Positions 62,355 to 64,000 of a stretch of 64,000 nucleotides of DNA are shown piece by piece. How positions within the stretch are numbered: position 1 is the first letter of the stretch; every line of letters starts with the position of its first letter. The notes beneath the pieces are model-generated. The model saw only the letters and a list, made by a program, of their open reading frames with translations, was not told where the DNA came from and did no database searches. The stretch spans positions 1-64,000 of the forward strand of contig NZ_AUYB01000125.1 in the NCBI RefSeq assembly GCF_001625655.1. The letters are read 5' to 3'. Both the position numbers and the translations under genes were made by a program. The stretch is from Pseudoalteromonas luteoviolacea DSM 6061 (GTDB lineage Bacteria; Pseudomonadota; Gammaproteobacteria; Enterobacterales; Alteromonadaceae).

Positions 62355-62996
62355 TTATCCGAAGCGGCCACTCATAAATGGATTGTGGCGCTTCTCATAC
62401 CCTATACTGGTATCTTCTCCGTGACCGCTCATGACTCTGGTTTCATCATCAAGCGTAAAAAGCTTAGTTTCTATAGCGTGCTTAAGTTGTGCGGCGTCTC
62501 CCTTTGGAAAATCAGTACGCCCCACAGAGCCCTTAAACAATACATCTCCAACAAGCACCGACGCACTTTTAGGCTCATGAAAAACAACGTGTCCTGGGGT
62601 ATGTCCAGGGCAGTGCTTAACTGTCAATCTAAGTTCACCTAACTCCACCACATCACCTTCGTCTAACCATTTATGTGGATAGAATCCAGATTGAGGCTCA
62701 AACCCAAACATTTGAGCTTGCATAGGCAAACCGTCTAACCAAAACTTATCTTCTATATGAGGGCCAATAATCTCTACATTAAGAGACTTAGCCAGCTCGG
62801 TACTTGCACCCACATGATCCAAGTGACCATGCGTTAGAAGTATAAACTCTATTGTTAATTCGTTACTGTTAATAACCGATAAAATCTTGTCTGCGTCACC
62901 ACCAGGATCCACTATGGCAGCTTTACCCGTTACATCGCAAGCAATAACCCTGCAGTTTTGCATAAAAGGGGTTACTGGTATGGTAATAACCTTCAT
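62355..62996 (-). CDS. gloC: Metallo-beta-lactamase-fold hydrolase (YcbL/GloC type II glyoxalase)
   Basis: A 213-residue hydrolase close to E. coli YcbL/GloC, which hydrolyses S-lactoylglutathione. The zinc motif THGHLDH has His56, His58, Asp60 and His61. Further ligands lie in CPGHTPGHVVFHE and GDVLFKGSVGRTDF, and SGHGEDTSIGYEKRHNPF matches the family C-terminus. It begins one base after the M14 peptidase stop, so the two are tightly coupled. Confidence 0.94.
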   Translation of the reverse strand: MKVITIPVTPFMQNCRVIACDVTGKAAIVDPGGDADKILSVINSNELTIEFILLTHGHLDHVGASTELAKSLNVEIIGPHIEDKFWLDGLPMQAQMFGFEPQSGFYPHKWLDEGDVVELGELRLTVKHCPGHTPGHVVFHEPKSASVLVGDVLFKGSVGRTDFPKGDAAQLKHAIETKLFTLDDETRVMSGHGEDTSIGYEKRHNPFMSGRFG

Positions 62997-62997
62997 A

Positions 62998-64000
62998 CTA
63001 ATTACTCTGATACGACATTAAAATCGGATATTTCAAATACGCTTGGTCGTAATATGGAGTTTTCTCATACAACCATTCAAGCCTCTGCTCATCACTTTTT
63101 GCAAAAGCACTGTCTTCACTAATTCGCTTATCGAATGCTAGTGCAAGCTTAGGACTCTCTTTTAACATTTTTCTAGCATATGGCTCAAGTGCATAATTTT
63201 CAACATATTCTGTACGTTGAAAAATACTTAAGAAGTCTCCCCACGCAAAAAATGAATCTGGCGCCAATGGGTGCAGTAAATGTGTGGCGAGTTCAGAGTA
63301 TGGTTGTTGAGTCGAAACTTCATACCAGCCCTCTGCTACCGGAGACTCTTTTAATTTTTGCTCCTCAAACTCTGCATTCACGCGAAAACGACCTTCAAAT
63401 GGCTTTTTAGCAAACTCATAATTCGTTACTTTTAATTGCGTTAAAGCTTTTAACTCTAAAGGTTCTGAGAGCTTTGTTACTTCAATACCATGAAGTGATA
63501 GCTTTTCTACAATCGAGCCATACTGAGGCGGTATATAAAATGCCTGAGGTACCTGAACTTTAGTTTTTATCTCTTTTTGCCAAAATACAGGGAGTTTGTC
63601 GTATTCCACAGGCTCTCCCAAATATTTTACTTCTTGGTGACCCGACAGTGCGCTATCAAACTGCTTATACTTGATGCCCTTAAAACTTATCAAGTCAGGT
63701 TTTTTACTATAACTTCTTTCTAAAACCAATTCTGAAGGATAAAAATGCCTTTCTGTTTCTATGGCTTTATGTAGAGCTTTATGTTGTTGAGACAACGCAT
63801 CAATCACCCCATCAATGAATACATAAGTTCCTAGTACGCGTTGTTTGTATGGTTTTAAAGAGTGATTTTCTACAAGAATTGTAGGAAGGCCTTTAATGTC
63901 TCCCCAGCCATTAGAAAACCGTGGTGAAGCCACCCACCCTGCCAAACCTTGCTTTAAATTCCGCTTGTTCATCACGAATACTAACGGGCCTGGTATATGA
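62998..64000 (-). CDS. M14-family zinc carboxypeptidase, C-terminal part (5' end beyond the window)
   Basis: The frame is open through the right edge: it reads HIPGPLVFVMNKRNLKQGLA before the first visible Met, so the ATG or GTG near 63975 is internal and the gene continues beyond 64000. The visible part has SPRFSNGWGDIKGLPTILVENHSLKPY, the end of an M14 catalytic domain with the probable catalytic Glu in ILVENHS, and then about 270 residues of extra C-terminal sequence. The zinc ligands lie outside the window. It is likely exported, as in related peptidases. gloC follows immediately. Confidence 0.88.
   Translation of the reverse strand, partial: HIPGPLVFVMNKRNLKQGLAGWVASPRFSNGWGDIKGLPTILVENHSLKPYKQRVLGTYVFIDGVIDALSQQHKALHKAIETERHFYPSELVLERSYSKKPDLISFKGIKYKQFDSALSGHQEVKYLGEPVEYDKLPVFWQKEIKTKVQVPQAFYIPPQYGSIVEKLSLHGIEVTKLSEPLELKALTQLKVTNYEFAKKPFEGRFRVNAEFEEQKLKESPVAEGWYEVSTQQPYSELATHLLHPLAPDSFFAWGDFLSIFQRTEYVENYALEPYARKMLKESPKLALAFDKRISEDSAFAKSDEQRLEWLYEKTPYYDQAYLKYPILMSYQSN

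Noticed and set aside
1..64000. Mobile elements, CRISPR arrays, rRNA and tRNA genes
   Set aside because: I found no transposase or integrase motifs, no regularly spaced repeats and no tRNA cloverleaf or T-loop pattern. Absence is by eye only; dedicated tRNA and repeat searches were not run.

Overview
The window looks like chromosomal backbone of a marine gammaproteobacterium in the Alteromonadales, most likely Pseudoalteromonas or a close relative. This is inferred from moderate-to-low GC, the gene content and the synteny; no rRNA gene or species marker is present. Conserved blocks include ald/lrp/ftsK/lolA/rarA/crcB/serS, sppA-ansA, fabA beside rmf, mfd followed by a csiV-like gene, and aguA-aguB. 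The accessory content is typical of a protein-degrading marine heterotroph: a secreted subtilisin with a chitin-binding tail, a GEVED-domain zinc protease, an S41 peptidase, azurin, and a siderophore receptor. I see no rRNA, tRNA, CRISPR array, insertion sequence or prophage.

Layout. 1-6.6 kb: a truncated Crp/Fnr-type gene, an SDR/DUF2141/VTT-membrane-protein operon, then upp, ydjA, a DoxX gene and fadH on the minus strand. 6.6-13 kb: sppA and ansA, gnd, and pykA, with a perfect LacI-type palindrome between gnd and pykA. 13-24.2 kb: a LytS/LytTR two-component pair divergent from a TonB-dependent receptor with a Fur-like box, then the subtilisin, azurin, small envelope proteins and an S41 peptidase. 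24.3-28.4 kb: a three-gene minus-strand operon (double PTPS-domain protein, M23 peptidase, acyl-CoA thioesterase), fabA with a FabR-type operator, and rmf. 28.4-36.6 kb: the serS-crcB-rarA-lolA-ftsK run, lrp, and divergent ald.

36.7-47.6 kb: signalling genes (HDOD, chemoreceptor, PilZ-like), then aguA-aguB-mfd-csiV-lipoprotein, all on the plus strand, meeting a GNAT gene tail to tail. 47.8-54.8 kb: a secreted Calx-beta/DUF4114-like protein, a small secreted protein, a response regulator with an unrecognised output region, the GEVED metalloprotease, and a ChaN-like haem-binding lipoprotein behind a near-perfect Fur box. 55-64 kb: a DUF2235 (Tle1-like) hydrolase, DUF1330, a nucleoside/cytosine deaminase, yceI with cytochrome b561, a LysR regulator, a cupin, a SulP transporter, a second Lrp/AsnC regulator, gloC, and an M14 carboxypeptidase that runs off the right edge.

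How the parts connect. Three candidate Fur sites (siderophore receptor, azurin, ChaN lipoprotein) suggest an iron-responsive envelope set. FabR-type control of fabA ties unsaturated fatty acid synthesis to membrane state, and fadH handles the matching breakdown of unsaturated acids. Agmatine goes to putrescine through AguA and AguB. I did not find a clearly new multi-gene system. The best leads are regulatory (an ansA start codon abutting a terminator-like hairpin, the azurin Fur-like box, the gnd/pykA palindrome) and a few poorly described proteins (the REC-plus-unknown protein, the lone DUF2235 hydrolase, the double-PTPS operon).
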